The notes: a model not told the origin generated them from the letters alone. A stretch of 64,000 nt of DNA from Psychrobacillus mangrovi (GCF_037104765.1 NZ_JBAWSY010000013.1:17973-81972), one strand, 5' to 3'. Positions 36,270-45,190 are shown, numbered from the stretch's first letter. Numbers and translations are program-made.

Positions 36270-36833
36270 TTGATTAGACATGGAGAAACTGATTGGAATG
36301 TAATAGGAAAGCTTCAAGGAAGAACTGATATCCCATTAAATGAGACTGGTATTCTACAAGCTGAGGAATGTAGTGAGTTCCTTAAAACATCACAATGGGA
36401 TGTAATCATAACGAGCCCACTAAAAAGAGCTAAACAAACAGCGAAAATTATAAACAAAAATGTCATTGTACCTGTTGTTGAGATGGAAGAGTTTTTGGAA
36501 AGAGATTATGGGGATGCTGAGGGAATGACATACGAGGAAAGAATATCTAAGTTTCCAGATAATATATACCCGAATCAAGAAGAAAGAGCATCCCTTAATA
36601 AGAGGGTAATAGAAGGCATCGAGAAGATAAATCAAAGGTATGGAGACAATAAAATATTGCTTGTTGCACATGGTGCAGTAATCAATGCAATTTTAGCTGT
36701 TTTATCTAATGGTAAGATAGGTTCGGGGAAAACCAATTTAATAAATGCTTGTATCAGCAATATTTACTTACATCAAGATAAATGGCGAATAAAAGACTTC
36801 AATCAAATTTCTCATCTTTCTAAGTACATTTAA
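36270..36833 (+). CDS. Histidine phosphatase family protein
   Basis: 187 residues from TTG 36270, but codons just before it encode ITIIC ahead of LIRHGETDWN, which belongs to the fold; ATT 36255, six bases after AGGGGTGG, may be the real, unusual start. Catalytic motifs RHGE and LVAHGAV, plus SPLKRAKQTA, mark the phosphoglycerate-mutase-like superfamily; the substrate is not predictable. It stands apart from the surrounding secreted proteins because it is cytosolic. Confidence 0.85.
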   Translation: MIRHGETDWNVIGKLQGRTDIPLNETGILQAEECSEFLKTSQWDVIITSPLKRAKQTAKIINKNVIVPVVEMEEFLERDYGDAEGMTYEERISKFPDNIYPNQEERASLNKRVIEGIEKINQRYGDNKILLVAHGAVINAILAVLSNGKIGSGKTNLINACISNIYLHQDKWRIKDFNQISHLSKYI

Positions 36834-36853
36834 AGCAGGGATGCTTTTTTTAT

Positions 36854-37062
36854 TCAACTACCATGAAAATTAATTTCTTCAAGAAAAGAAAAAAGACAAT
36901 ACTTAAGAAGACCCCTACTTAATCGTTAAAAAAAAGAGGATAGCGGACATAAATAAGTCTAATGTTTTCGGTAGACTATTAGTATTGGCTCCACTAACCA
37001 TTTTCATTCTCTGTGGTGCAGCACTATTTTGTGCTGCATGGATGGCTAACGGGTGCTTTAGT
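36854..37062 (+). repeat. 210-bp dispersed repeat, copy 1
   Basis: Starts AACTACCATGAAAATTAA and ends GCATGGATGGCTAACGGG. About 90% identical to 54,298-54,513; a third, more diverged copy begins at 63,873. CCATG/CATGG lie at its ends, and it appears to sit inside a copy of the short AACTAA palindrome. Confidence 0.85.
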
Positions 37063-37083
37063 AAAAAAAAGGACATCAAAAGA

Positions 37084-37120
37084 CATTGAGCTTGAAGATA
37101 CATTTCCCAGCTCATGTTTT
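37084..37120 (+). terminator. Degraded ATGAGCT hairpin
   Basis: TTGAGCT...AGCTCA with T-rich tail; same family as 43,147. Confidence 0.4.
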
Positions 37121-37300
37121 GGTTAAATTTATCTTTAGCCAGGTCTTCGTCTCTAATGTTCTTATGCTCAAACTTAGTTAGTGTTGTAGCAGTTTTTTGG
37201 CTGATTGAACCATACTTTTTTTAAGTATTCACCTTTATTGTGACCACCCTCGAAGACATATTTAAAAGTATAATTGATTGTATCTAGTCCGTAGTAAGAA

Positions 37301-37708
37301 CTAATGATGAAGAGGTAATAAGAATTCATTTTTTTTCAATACAAAACTTTCACTAGTTCCATTCCGCTCCACTGTAAAATCAAACGTATCTTCTGACGTG
37401 GTTGTGGGGCTATTGGAACTCAAGTCATCGTTTGTGTAAATACCATTTCTATTTAAGGTAAGGTTATCTGCTCCAAAATTTGTCCCGCTTTTAGTGTTTT
37501 CAACATAGTAATTAAAGGGTTCAACTAAATCTAAATCTTTTCCATTATATTTAATTTCAATTTCGTTATTGTCAGATCCATTTATGACACTAAAAGTTAG
37601 TTCCACTGACCAGTTTTCGCCCGAGCCGCTAAAATTGAGGTCATCTTCATCCGTTTGACATCCTGCTAGTAATAATAGTAATGCAGCTATAACTAAAAAC
37701 TCTCTCAA
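37301..37708 (-). CDS. Small lipoprotein
   Basis: 135 residues. The signal peptide ends LLAGC (about residue 17). The mature part is short beta strands (WSVELTFSVINGSDNNEIEI, DTFDFTVERNGTSESFVL), like an Ig-like or lipocalin-like small domain. No known family. It is transcribed opposite to its left neighbours, in the direction of the paralogue cluster. Confidence 0.58.
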   Translation of the reverse strand: MREFLVIAALLLLLAGCQTDEDDLNFSGSGENWSVELTFSVINGSDNNEIEIKYNGKDLDLVEPFNYYVENTKSGTNFGADNLTLNRNGIYTNDDLSSNSPTTTSEDTFDFTVERNGTSESFVLKKNEFLLPLHH

Positions 37709-37930
37709 AATATCATCACCGTCTTATCAATTATATTTTTAATTATTCTATTACTTCTTTAATTCATTATAAGGTTGTAAATAGCTTTATTAAATAGTAC
37801 ATCATCATTTAACTACCTCGATCTATTTTGACGGGTAAAAAAAAATGTTGATGAGCGCTTTTCATTGATTAAATCACCGCTATGGGTATTGATTCTTAAC
37901 TCGTTGTATTTCACAATGAATATTCGACAT

Positions 37931-37965
37931 GAGAAAACCCCCTATTTGGTATAGGAGGTATGCTT
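37931..37965 (-). terminator. Terminator of paralogue 1
   Basis: On the minus strand CCTAT...ATAGG stem with GGGGTTTTCTC tail. Confidence 0.55.
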
Positions 37966-37967
37966 TC

Positions 37968-38732
37968 TTAATTATTTAATTCTAAAAGCTTAGATTTTGG
38001 TGGAGTTTTATAAGTAATATGAGAACTCATTTTCGTTACAAATAATCCTCCGCCTAAACCATATTGACCTCCGTATGCTGAATCATACGTGTATACACGA
38101 TATTGGTCACCTTTTTTCAACACACGTTCGAATACTAATTTTCCGTCATCTCGTTTCCATACATTAATCGGTTTATTTACGTTGATTTTACCGATTTGTC
38201 CCTTACGTAATTCGATTCCATCCCAATATACTTTCTTAGTATTGGATGGCTTGGTTAAATCTTTACCCGAAACAAAAGCTGCTTCGTAATCAAATGGATC
38301 TTGTCCATATTCACCGTCTTGAGTAAATAATCGTACTAGCATAGCTTTTTTAGGATCTTGAACATACACATAAGCTAATACATAGCCTTCAAACGGTTCT
38401 TGTTTAACTACTGCTGTTTTCTTATCAACAAATGAACTCGTATATAAATTTAATTTCTTTGTTGAGTTCCAAGTCGAATTTTCGGATGGTTTAATTTTGA
38501 ATATTACTGTACCTGCTTGACTTTGAGAATAACTATCCGCTTGAACGCTATCGTAATTTCCTGTTTCTCCAGTTCGAACTTTTTCTACATAATCAATCTT
38601 TTTCCCCGAATTAAAATCGGAGGCCGCGGCTTCCGCAACAAGTACAGTAGTGTCGAACAAATTATTGGCAAAATTAAGTGGTAATATTACAAAGGTTACT
38701 ATTAATACTGATATGCTAAATTTTTTAAACAT
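37968..38732 (-). CDS. Secreted paralogue 1 (SH3-like C-terminus)
   Basis: 254 residues. Signal peptide from MFKKFSISVLIV to about residue 35 (VAEAAASD). The first domain (35-165) varies among the paralogues. The last 80 residues are nearly invariant: YWDGIELRKGQIGKINVNKP, then VWKRDDGKLVFERVLKKGDQ, GGQYGLGGGLFVTKM and ITYKTPPKSKLLELN. This C-terminal module resembles domains in other Bacillus cell-surface proteins and may bind the wall (inference). One of four tandem relatives with shared control sequences. Confidence 0.72.
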   Translation of the reverse strand: MFKKFSISVLIVTFVILPLNFANNLFDTTVLVAEAAASDFNSGKKIDYVEKVRTGETGNYDSVQADSYSQSQAGTVIFKIKPSENSTWNSTKKLNLYTSSFVDKKTAVVKQEPFEGYVLAYVYVQDPKKAMLVRLFTQDGEYGQDPFDYEAAFVSGKDLTKPSNTKKVYWDGIELRKGQIGKINVNKPINVWKRDDGKLVFERVLKKGDQYRVYTYDSAYGGQYGLGGGLFVTKMSSHITYKTPPKSKLLELNN

Positions 38733-38843
38733 GTGGTTATGCCCCTTGGAAAATTTATTTGAGTGTTTACACCATTATCAACCAATATAATCCACATAAA
38801 ACTTGGATTCGGTGTTAGCTCTTAGTTTAATTACTCAGAAGTT

Positions 38844-38926
38844 ATATCGGTATTCTATATAAATTTTTAAAGGATAGAACCAAAATGAGAACCCAGAAAA
38901 TCGGAGAATACCGATATTCTGGGTTC
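38844..38926 (-). promoter_or_regulatory. Control module of paralogue 1: hairpin, promoter, second site
   Basis: In gene direction: hairpin 38,926-38,889 (16-bp arms GAACCCAGAATATCGG and complement, one mismatch); -35 TTGGTT; 18-bp spacer; -10 TATAGA; then AATACCGATAT overlapping the -10/+1. The ATATCGGTATTCT of the hairpin is exactly complementary to the second site. Confidence 0.65.
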
Positions 38927-39075
38927 TTGAGATAACGTCGTAATTGAAGTGCATATGTTAATTAATACTCAAAAGAGGCTAAGTCCATACGGTAAAATTT
39001 TTTAACAAGGGACGATTAAAGATAAAAGCTTTTTCCGTTCTGATAGCGTCTGAATGGTATAGTAGGTATCCTTAC

Positions 39076-39861
39076 TTAATTATTTAATTGTAATAGCTTA
39101 GATTTTGGTGGAGTTTTATAAGTAATATGAGAACTCATTTTAGTCACAAACAATCCGCCTCCTAATCCATATTGTCCTCCGTAACCTGAATCATATGTGT
39201 ATACACGATATTGTTCACCTTTTTTCAATACACGTTCGACAACCAACTTACCGCCATCTCGTTTCCATACATTAATCGGTTTATTTACGTTGATTTTACC
39301 GATTTGACCTTTACGTAGTTCAATTCCATCCCAATAAATTTTCTTTGCAACTGATGGTTGAGTTGTAGGAGATGTTTCTTTCGTTAAGTCTTTATCTTCC
39401 ACATAAACCACTTCATACTCAAATGGATCTTGACCATACTCACCATTTTGAGTAGTTAACATGACAAGTGCTGCATCTTTTGGGTTTGCGATGTAAACTT
39501 AAGCTAAAGCATAACTTTCATGTACTTCATATTTTTTTATAAACATATTTTTTTGTGTTTTTGTTAAATAAGATAAATTCAACTTTTCACTTGAATTCCA
39601 CGAACTGTTGGAAGACTCTTTAATTTTAAAAATTAGTGTGCCTGGTTTACTCACTGAGTAAAAATACGCAATTACACTGTCCATGTTCCCAGTTTCACCA
39701 TCTCTTACTTTATCAACCTCTGTAATCTTTTTCCCATCGGTGAAATCAGAGGCCGCAGCTTCTGCAACAAGTTCAGTAGTGCCGAACAAATTATTTGCAA
39801 AATTAAGTGGTAATATTACAGCGGTTACTATTAATACTAAAATACTAAGTTTTTTAAACAT
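39076..39861 (-). pseudogene. Secreted paralogue 2, broken by one stop codon
   Basis: The full frame of 262 codons is paralogous to its neighbours but carries one in-frame TAA at 39,499-39,501, inside the motif that reads LAYVYV or LVYVYI elsewhere (here ALA-stop-VYIANP). A single base change of a tyrosine codon explains it. Signal peptide, variable domain and the invariant C-terminal module are otherwise intact, so inactivation is recent. A GTG/ATG restart at 39,462 would lack a signal peptide. Confidence 0.85.
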
Positions 39862-39943
39862 GTGGTTTTGCCCCTTCGAAAATTTATTGAGTGTTTACAC
39901 CTATGAATACGGTGTTAGCCCTTAATTTAATTACTCCGTCATT

Positions 39944-40026
39944 ATATCGGTATTCTATACTAACTTTTGAAGGAGAAAACCAAAGCAAAAACCCAGAAAA
40001 TCGGAAAATACCGACATTCTGGGTTC
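39944..40026 (-). promoter_or_regulatory. Control module of paralogue 2
   Basis: Same order: hairpin (39,990-40,025; AACCCAGAATGTCGG arm), TTGGTT, 18 bp, TATAGA, AATACCGATAT. Confidence 0.65.
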
Positions 40027-40186
40027 TGAGATAACGCGTAATTATGGTGCAAATGTTAATTAATACTTAATGGGAGTTTAAATCTATCGGGGTAAATTAT
40101 AATTAATTTAGCAAGGGAAATAATGATAATACAGCATATTCCCATTTTGATAGCGTATGAATGTCAAAGGAGGTATCCTTACTTAC

Positions 40187-40969
40187 TTAATTATTTAATT
40201 CTAATAGCTTAGATTTTGGTGGTGTTTTATAGGTTATATGCGATTTCATATTGGTAACATATAAACCTCCTCCTAATCCGTATTGTCCTCCGTTTGCTGA
40301 GTCATACGTATATACACGATATTTGTCGCCTTGTTTCAATACACGTTCGAATACTAATTTTCCGCCATCTCGTTTCCATACATTAATCGGTTTATTTACG
40401 TTGATTTTACCGATTTGTCCCTTACGTAATTCAATTCCATCCCAAAATACTTTTTTAGCAACAGATGGTGGAGTAGGGGTTGCTAAAGTTGTTTTAGTTA
40501 AATCCTTGCCTGCTACATAAACAGATTCATATTCGAATGGATCATTACCGTATTCACCGTTTTGAGTTTTTAATGCTGCATAGACAGCTTTTTTCGGATC
40601 ATCTATGTACACATACACTAATACATAGTCCTCATATACTTCTTGTTTTGGGGAAACCATTGTTCTGTCTTTTAAAGTGTCAGAAGTAATGTTCAATTTC
40701 TTACTTGTGTTCCAAGAAGAATTAGCAGATGGTTTGATTTTATAGATCACGGTTCCTGCCTTACTTCTTGAATAAACTTCTGTTGTAACACCATCATAAT
40801 TACCAGTTTCTCCAGTGAGAACTTTTTCTACATAATCAATCTTTTTCCCCGAGTTAAAATCAGATGCCGCAGCTTCCGCAACAAGTTGAGTGGTGCCGAA
40901 TAAATTGTTAAAATTAATTGGCAATATTACAGATACAATTAATACTAAAATGCTAAGTTTTTTAAACAT
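40187..40969 (-). CDS. Secreted paralogue 3 (SH3-like C-terminus)
   Basis: 260 residues. Signal peptide MFKKLSILVLIVSVILP..., cleavage near VAEAAASD. The variable domain contains FNSGKKIDYVEKVLTGETGN and EDYVLVYVYIDDPKKAVYAA. A Pro/Thr linker (TTLATPTPPSVAKK) joins the conserved C-terminal module (FWDGIELRKGQIGKINVNKP ... GGQYGLGGGLYVTNM). The unit, with its leader and downstream TTAATTAAG-GGTA sequence, is a tandem duplicate of its neighbours. Confidence 0.75.
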   Translation of the reverse strand: MFKKLSILVLIVSVILPINFNNLFGTTQLVAEAAASDFNSGKKIDYVEKVLTGETGNYDGVTTEVYSRSKAGTVIYKIKPSANSSWNTSKKLNITSDTLKDRTMVSPKQEVYEDYVLVYVYIDDPKKAVYAALKTQNGEYGNDPFEYESVYVAGKDLTKTTLATPTPPSVAKKVFWDGIELRKGQIGKINVNKPINVWKRDGGKLVFERVLKQGDKYRVYTYDSANGGQYGLGGGLYVTNMKSHITYKTPPKSKLLELNN

Positions 40970-41052
40970 GGGGTTATGCTCCTTAGGAAAATTTAATGAG
41001 TGTTTACACCTATGGATACTGTGTTAGCTCTTAATTTAAGAACTCCGTCATT

Positions 41053-41136
41053 ATATCGGTATTTTATATTAATTTTTAAAGGATAGAACCAAAATAAGAA
41101 CCCAGAAAATCGGACAATACCGATATTCTGGGTTCT
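41053..41136 (-). promoter_or_regulatory. Control module of paralogue 3
   Basis: Hairpin 41,098-41,136 (GAACCCAGAATATCGG arm), TTGGTT, 18 bp, TATAAA, AATACCGATAT. Confidence 0.65.
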
Positions 41137-41211
41137 TGAGATAACGTCGTAATTCTAGTGCATAAGTTAATTAATACTCAAAGGAGGCAAAGTCCACGGT
41201 TAAATTATTTA

Positions 41212-41324
41212 GCTATGTTAATGGTAAAGGTTGATTTTTCGTATAATGGTATTATGACAACTACCCTACATCTAAAAAAGTTTGTGAAAGAATGTACTTA
41301 ACTAACTTAGCAGGATAGTTGAAG
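41212..41324 (+). repeat. Leader-type long repeat with palindrome
   Basis: AGCTATGTTAATGG...CGTATAATGGTATTATG...AAAGTTTGTGAAAGAATG, ending in the palindrome CTTAACTAACTTAGCAG + GATAGTTGAAG. Related copies at 35,395, 50,690 and 53,150. Confidence 0.65.
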
Positions 41325-41444
41325 ATGGTACAGAGTTTAGAATATTTCATCTATAATTTTTATCGGATTGATACTTTATACATTCTTCATTCCCTAGGTG
41401 ACTATGGTACTATTGAAACAAGTATATTCCTAGGGGTGGAAATA

Positions 41445-42182
41445 GTGAAAGAAAAAATTGAAAACTCTCATATTTTAATGGCGGTTATAGGAATTTCATT
41501 TGTAGTTCTTGTTTTAGGAATAGGTTTCTTCTTTGATTATTTGGGAGAAGCAAAGAAAGCAAAGATTAATGCACTTAACAATGAAGAATTACTTGTTTAC
41601 GAAATTGAGCAAGCAAAGTATGATGCATCGGTAAAAAGTGCGGTAGAAGATTATATTAATAAGAAAGCATTTGAAGACTACTCCGAATTCGAAAGCTTAA
41701 TTGGTACGGAAAAATATAATTGGATTAAAGAAGAATATAATCTAGCTCTTAGGAATCTATATTTCGATAAAAATTGGACTACCCAGTATGATATAAATGA
41801 AGTAATTGTAGAATTGGATGAGGGTGGTATGCCTAGCTTCGCTACTGAAAACTTATTAAGCATCAAAAGAGAACTGCTTACTTCGGAATTAGAAGAGAAA
41901 TTATTTACAGAAAAAGTAGAAAAGAAGCTGGCAGAAAAAGAGCTTGCGCAAGAAAGAGCGATAAAAAATGTCCTTGCAACTCCAACTATACAGATTACTT
42001 CATATGAACCGCAATTAGGAATGACTGCTCAGCAGGTTTATGATTCTACTTGGGGGTATCCTGACAGAACAACAACATCTACAACTTCCTACGGAGTGAC
42101 TGAAATGTGGGTTTATCCAGAAAGTAATTATATTCATTTCAAGGATGGAAAAGTAGTAGGAATAGACGGATCATCAAATTAA
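41445..42182 (+). CDS. Membrane-anchored coiled-coil protein
   Basis: 245 residues from GTG 41445, five bases after AGGGGTGG; the longer upstream frame lies in the repeat leader. One membrane helix (ILMAVIGISFVVLVLGIGFFF), a long charged helical domain (residues 45-175), then a small C-terminal domain ITSYEPQLGMTAQQVYDSTWG, in which a GMT..QV..S.WG pattern recalls small SmpA/BamE-like or copper-amine-oxidase-type outer modules of Bacillus proteins (weak). Function unknown. Confidence 0.62.
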   Translation: MKEKIENSHILMAVIGISFVVLVLGIGFFFDYLGEAKKAKINALNNEELLVYEIEQAKYDASVKSAVEDYINKKAFEDYSEFESLIGTEKYNWIKEEYNLALRNLYFDKNWTTQYDINEVIVELDEGGMPSFATENLLSIKRELLTSELEEKLFTEKVEKKLAEKELAQERAIKNVLATPTIQITSYEPQLGMTAQQVYDSTWGYPDRTTTSTTSYGVTEMWVYPESNYIHFKDGKVVGIDGSSN

Positions 42183-42321
42183 AAATTCGATTTCCAAAAT
42201 AATCAATCATCAGTATAGAATTTAAAGTTATAGATTGTTAGAATGACCTCTCTGGTTTATCAGAGAAGTGATTTTATAATTGTGATTTATGTCAAAATAA
42301 CTATGATTGTGAAGGATTTCA

Positions 42322-42353
42322 CTTAAACTAACGGGGCAGTTTAGTTCAATAAG
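42322..42353 (+). repeat. AACTAA palindrome copy
   Basis: ACTTAAACTAACGGGGCAG then TTTAGTTCAATAAG. Confidence 0.75.
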
Positions 42354-42479
42354 AAAAGTGGGTTTTTGATAATTCTAGATGGAAAATTTATTTAAAATTG
42401 GAACTACTATTCATTTCAAACGTATTAAAGAAAAGGGACAGTTTAGTTTAAGTGACACAAACAAAAAGGGGAATTAATT

Positions 42480-43055
42480 ATGAAAAGATGGAAGTTAGTT
42501 ATATCAATATTAATAGGAATCATATTAATATTTTTTATTAGTGGATACAAGTTTACATCACTCAGTGCTGCCAAAGATAACGCAATTCTTCCAAAAGATG
42601 CAGAGATGATAGAGCAATATAATACAGGTTCATCTGTTATTTTTTTATTTAAGAGTGATGAAGAAAAGTTATACCAAACCGTGTTATCCGAAAAGTCTGG
42701 GGTGCTTTTTCGAAGTAGTGTATCAACAGGTATTCCATATAGTTCAGATGAACTTCAAACAGTTGGTGCGATTAGCTTTACATCTGAAAAAGATGCAGCC
42801 ACTCTATTGAGTGTAGTATCAAATGATGAAAAAGTTGCTTATATAGAGGCTGGTGTAGAGCCTAATATAGAAAGAAAAGAAATACATAAGGGTGAACGTA
42901 TATCATTCTTATTTCCGTTTAGTAAACAAATAGACTTTCTCAATCCTACGGCATTTGATAAAGAGGGAAAAGCACTTTATTATTACGGTCTTCCCAAAAA
43001 TGTAAATCAGGTTCATATTCCCGAAGATTTAAAATGGCATAAAATCGTTGATTAA
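42480..43055 (+). CDS. Membrane-anchored protein of unknown function
   Basis: 191 residues. One N-terminal membrane helix (LVISILIGIILIFFISGY) then an extracellular domain of mixed alpha/beta content (SSVIFLFKSDEEKLYQTVLS, LLSVVSNDEKVAYIEAGVEP). The ending FDKEGKALYYYGLPKNVNQV plus HIPEDLKWHKIVD is distinctive but not recognised. The ribosome site AAAGGGGA lies in a leader holding two palindrome copies. Confidence 0.6.
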   Translation: MKRWKLVISILIGIILIFFISGYKFTSLSAAKDNAILPKDAEMIEQYNTGSSVIFLFKSDEEKLYQTVLSEKSGVLFRSSVSTGIPYSSDELQTVGAISFTSEKDAATLLSVVSNDEKVAYIEAGVEPNIERKEIHKGERISFLFPFSKQIDFLNPTAFDKEGKALYYYGLPKNVNQVHIPEDLKWHKIVD

Positions 43056-43101
43056 TGATTAAAGTGGTATGGGCTCAGTGAAGTGGTTACGTAAAATATA
43101 T

Positions 43102-43130
43102 CTTATTCAACTAACGGATGCTTTAGTAAA
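43102..43130 (+). repeat. AACTAA palindrome copy
   Basis: CTTATTCAACTAACGGATGC then TTTAGTAAA. Confidence 0.7.
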
Positions 43131-43146
43131 AACGGATATCAAAATA

Positions 43147-43183
43147 AAATGAGCTTTGAGATACATTTTCCAGCTCATTTTTA
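43147..43183 (+). terminator. ATGAGCT-type hairpin terminator
   Basis: AAAATGAGCT/AGCTCATTTTT; matches 14,533. Confidence 0.7.
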
Positions 43184-43295
43184 TATGCATTTTTAAATCA
43201 ACCTTTACCTTTAACATGCCAATACAAGGGACGATTAAAGATAACCGCTTTTTCCAGTTCTGATAGCGTCTTAATGGTATAGGAGGTACCCTTAC

Positions 43296-44090
43296 TTAAT
43301 TATTTAGTTCTAACAGCTTGGATTTTGGTGGTGTTTTATAAGTAATATGAGAACCCAGTTTAGTCACAAATAACCCTCCGCCTAAACCATATTGACCACC
43401 GAATTTGGTGTCATACGTGTATACACGATATTGCTCACCTTTTTTCAATACACGTTCGAAAACCAGCTTACCGCCATCTCGTTTCCATACATTAATCGGT
43501 TTATTTATGTTGATCTTACCGATTTGACCTTTACGTAGTTCGATTCCATCCCAGTACACTTTTTTAGCAACAGATGGTGAAGTTGGAGTAGATGTTGTTG
43601 AAGTTGGCTTGGTTAAATCCCTGCCTGCAACATAAACTGCTTCATATTCAAATGGGTCTTCTCCGTATTCACCATTTTGCGTTTTTAATTTGGCAAATAC
43701 AGCAGTTGTTGGGTTGGTAATGTATACATATGCCAATACGTAGTCATCAATTACCTCTTGTTTTGGTGTTGCCATATTTCTATCTTTAAGCGTGTAAGAA
43801 GATAGAGTTAGTTTTTTACTTGTGTCCCAAGAAGAACTTGCAGAAGGTTTAATTTTAAATATTACCGTTCCTGCTTTACTTTGTCCTTGAGTTTCTGTCC
43901 ATACGCTATCATAATTACCAGTTTCACCAGTCTCGATTTTCTCAATGAAATCAATCTTTTTCCCATCGGTGAAATCAGAGGCCGCAGCTTCCGCAACAAG
44001 TACAGTAGTGCCGAACAAATTATTGGCAAAATTAAGTGGTAATATTACAACGGTTACTAGTAATACTAAAATGCTAAGTTTTTTAAACAT
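43296..44090 (-). CDS. Secreted paralogue 4 (SH3-like C-terminus)
   Basis: 264 residues from ATG 44090 (MFKKLSILVLLV), which keeps the same ribosome-site context (AAGGGGCATAACCAC) as the other copies; an upstream in-frame start is not conserved. Signal peptide, a variable domain (FTDGKKIDFIEKIETGETGN), a Ser/Thr/Pro linker and the conserved C-terminal module are present. It is separated from paralogue 3 by two unrelated plus-strand genes, so those genes were probably inserted into the tandem cluster, or it moved. Confidence 0.75.
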   Translation of the reverse strand: MFKKLSILVLLVTVVILPLNFANNLFGTTVLVAEAAASDFTDGKKIDFIEKIETGETGNYDSVWTETQGQSKAGTVIFKIKPSASSSWDTSKKLTLSSYTLKDRNMATPKQEVIDDYVLAYVYITNPTTAVFAKLKTQNGEYGEDPFEYEAVYVAGRDLTKPTSTTSTPTSPSVAKKVYWDGIELRKGQIGKININKPINVWKRDGGKLVFERVLKKGEQYRVYTYDTKFGGQYGLGGGLFVTKLGSHITYKTPPKSKLLELNN

Positions 44091-44203
44091 GTGGTTATGC
44101 CCCTTAGGAAAATTTATTTGAATGTTTACACCATTAACAACCAATTTAATCGACATAAAAATTTGGATTTGGTGTAAGCTCTTAGTATAATTACTCAGAC
44201 GTT

Positions 44204-44286
44204 ATATCGGTATTCTATACTAATATTTGAAGGAGAAAACTATCTAAGAACCCAGCAAATCGGAAAAGACCGATATGCTGGGTTCT
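44204..44286 (-). promoter_or_regulatory. Control module of paralogue 4 with compensatory hairpin change
   Basis: Hairpin 44,248-44,286: the A-T pair in CCCAGA/TCTGGG of the other copies is C-G here (CCCAGC/GCTGGG), preserving pairing. -10 TATAGA and AATACCGATAT are retained; the -35 is altered. Confidence 0.65.
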
Positions 44287-44436
44287 TGAGTTAATGTGCA
44301 AATGGAAGAAGGAAATAATGAAAGTAATGAAGAATGGTACAAGACAGGTGAAAGGAAGCAACGATCATATAGATTAGACATAACTTAGATCATAGATTGG
44401 GTATAACAGAATAAAAAATGAAGCGGAGGATTGGAA

Positions 44437-44718
44437 ATGTTCATAGACCCAAATGCAACCGATGCAGCAATTAAATTAGGTGTTAGTCTTGCAGAGGTTA
44501 CTGCTAAAAATTCAGTCTCTTATGTTATTAATAAAAGAGAAAAAGCTAAAGCTAATAAAGACAGAGAACTTGTAATAAGAGAATATGACGAACTTATTGA
44601 TAAGTTAATTGATGATAATCGTGAGTTTGACCAAATTGCTAGGAGTTATAAAGCATTATATGAACAAATTGAAATATTATTGTCATGGCAAAGGGATTTC
44701 GGTCAGGCGATATTATAA
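44437..44718 (+). CDS. Small helical soluble protein
   Basis: 93 residues from ATG 44437, six bases after GGAGGA. It is helical and charged (VINKREKAKANKDRELVIRE, YDELIDKLIDDNREFDQIAR), with no signal peptide. The second open frame that overlaps its end (44,685-44,885) may be a frameshifted continuation. No family recognised. Confidence 0.5.
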   Translation: MFIDPNATDAAIKLGVSLAEVTAKNSVSYVINKREKAKANKDRELVIREYDELIDKLIDDNREFDQIARSYKALYEQIEILLSWQRDFGQAIL

Positions 44719-44885
44719 ACATTATTGCAGGGTTAAGTGACGGGTTTTTATTTGAATTTCTAAGAGTTGTTATAGAAAACAGCTCTTTTTTTATTGAACT
44801 CCATGGTAATCATAATTTTAGTAAGACAGTAAAATTACATATCAAAAGCCAGTCAGAAAAGATTCTTAAAAAGACTGATCGATAA
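44685..44885 (+). pseudogene. Possible frameshifted continuation of the preceding gene
   Basis: 66 codons in another frame (IINIIAGLSDGFLFEFLRVV ...), overlapping the previous gene by 34 bp and lacking its own ribosome site. It may be the original C-terminus or a separate overlapping gene. Confidence 0.3.
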
Positions 44886-45015
44886 GAATGATCATAATTA
44901 GTGGCTACGTAAATCTATTATCAACTCCGTCATTCATAGAGTCAGAGCAAAGGGATGCAATAACCAGAGTAGGACTATCTCCCGATATAGATACTCGTAT
45001 TAAGTTCGACAGTCT

Positions 45016-45190
45016 TTGATGCACCCAGATCATTGGAGTCAGATAAATGGATGGGTTATAAGGCACGATAATTCATGGATTTCTTTCTTCAGGCATACCA
45101 ACCTATTCCTGCTGAAATTATTTTCGCCATCTGTGGTGAACGTTCTTCTTGCGTGGATGGTTAATGGGTTCAGTTTGGTCAAAAAGGATC
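45016..45190 (+). other. Diverged relic of the 210-bp repeat and a shared motif
   Basis: GATGCACCCAGATCATTGG plus AGTCAGA matches 32,789; further on, CCATCTGTGGTGAACG ... GCGTGGATGGTTAATGGG parallels the last 80 bp of the 210-bp repeat. No functional gene is supported. Confidence 0.4.

Noticed and set aside
38889..38926. Classical rho-independent terminator between the paralogues
   Set aside because: No T-run follows on either strand, and the same hairpin sits a fixed distance upstream of each promoter.
38089..40520. Plus-strand frames opposite the secreted paralogues
   Set aside because: They recur only because the antisense genes are duplicated.
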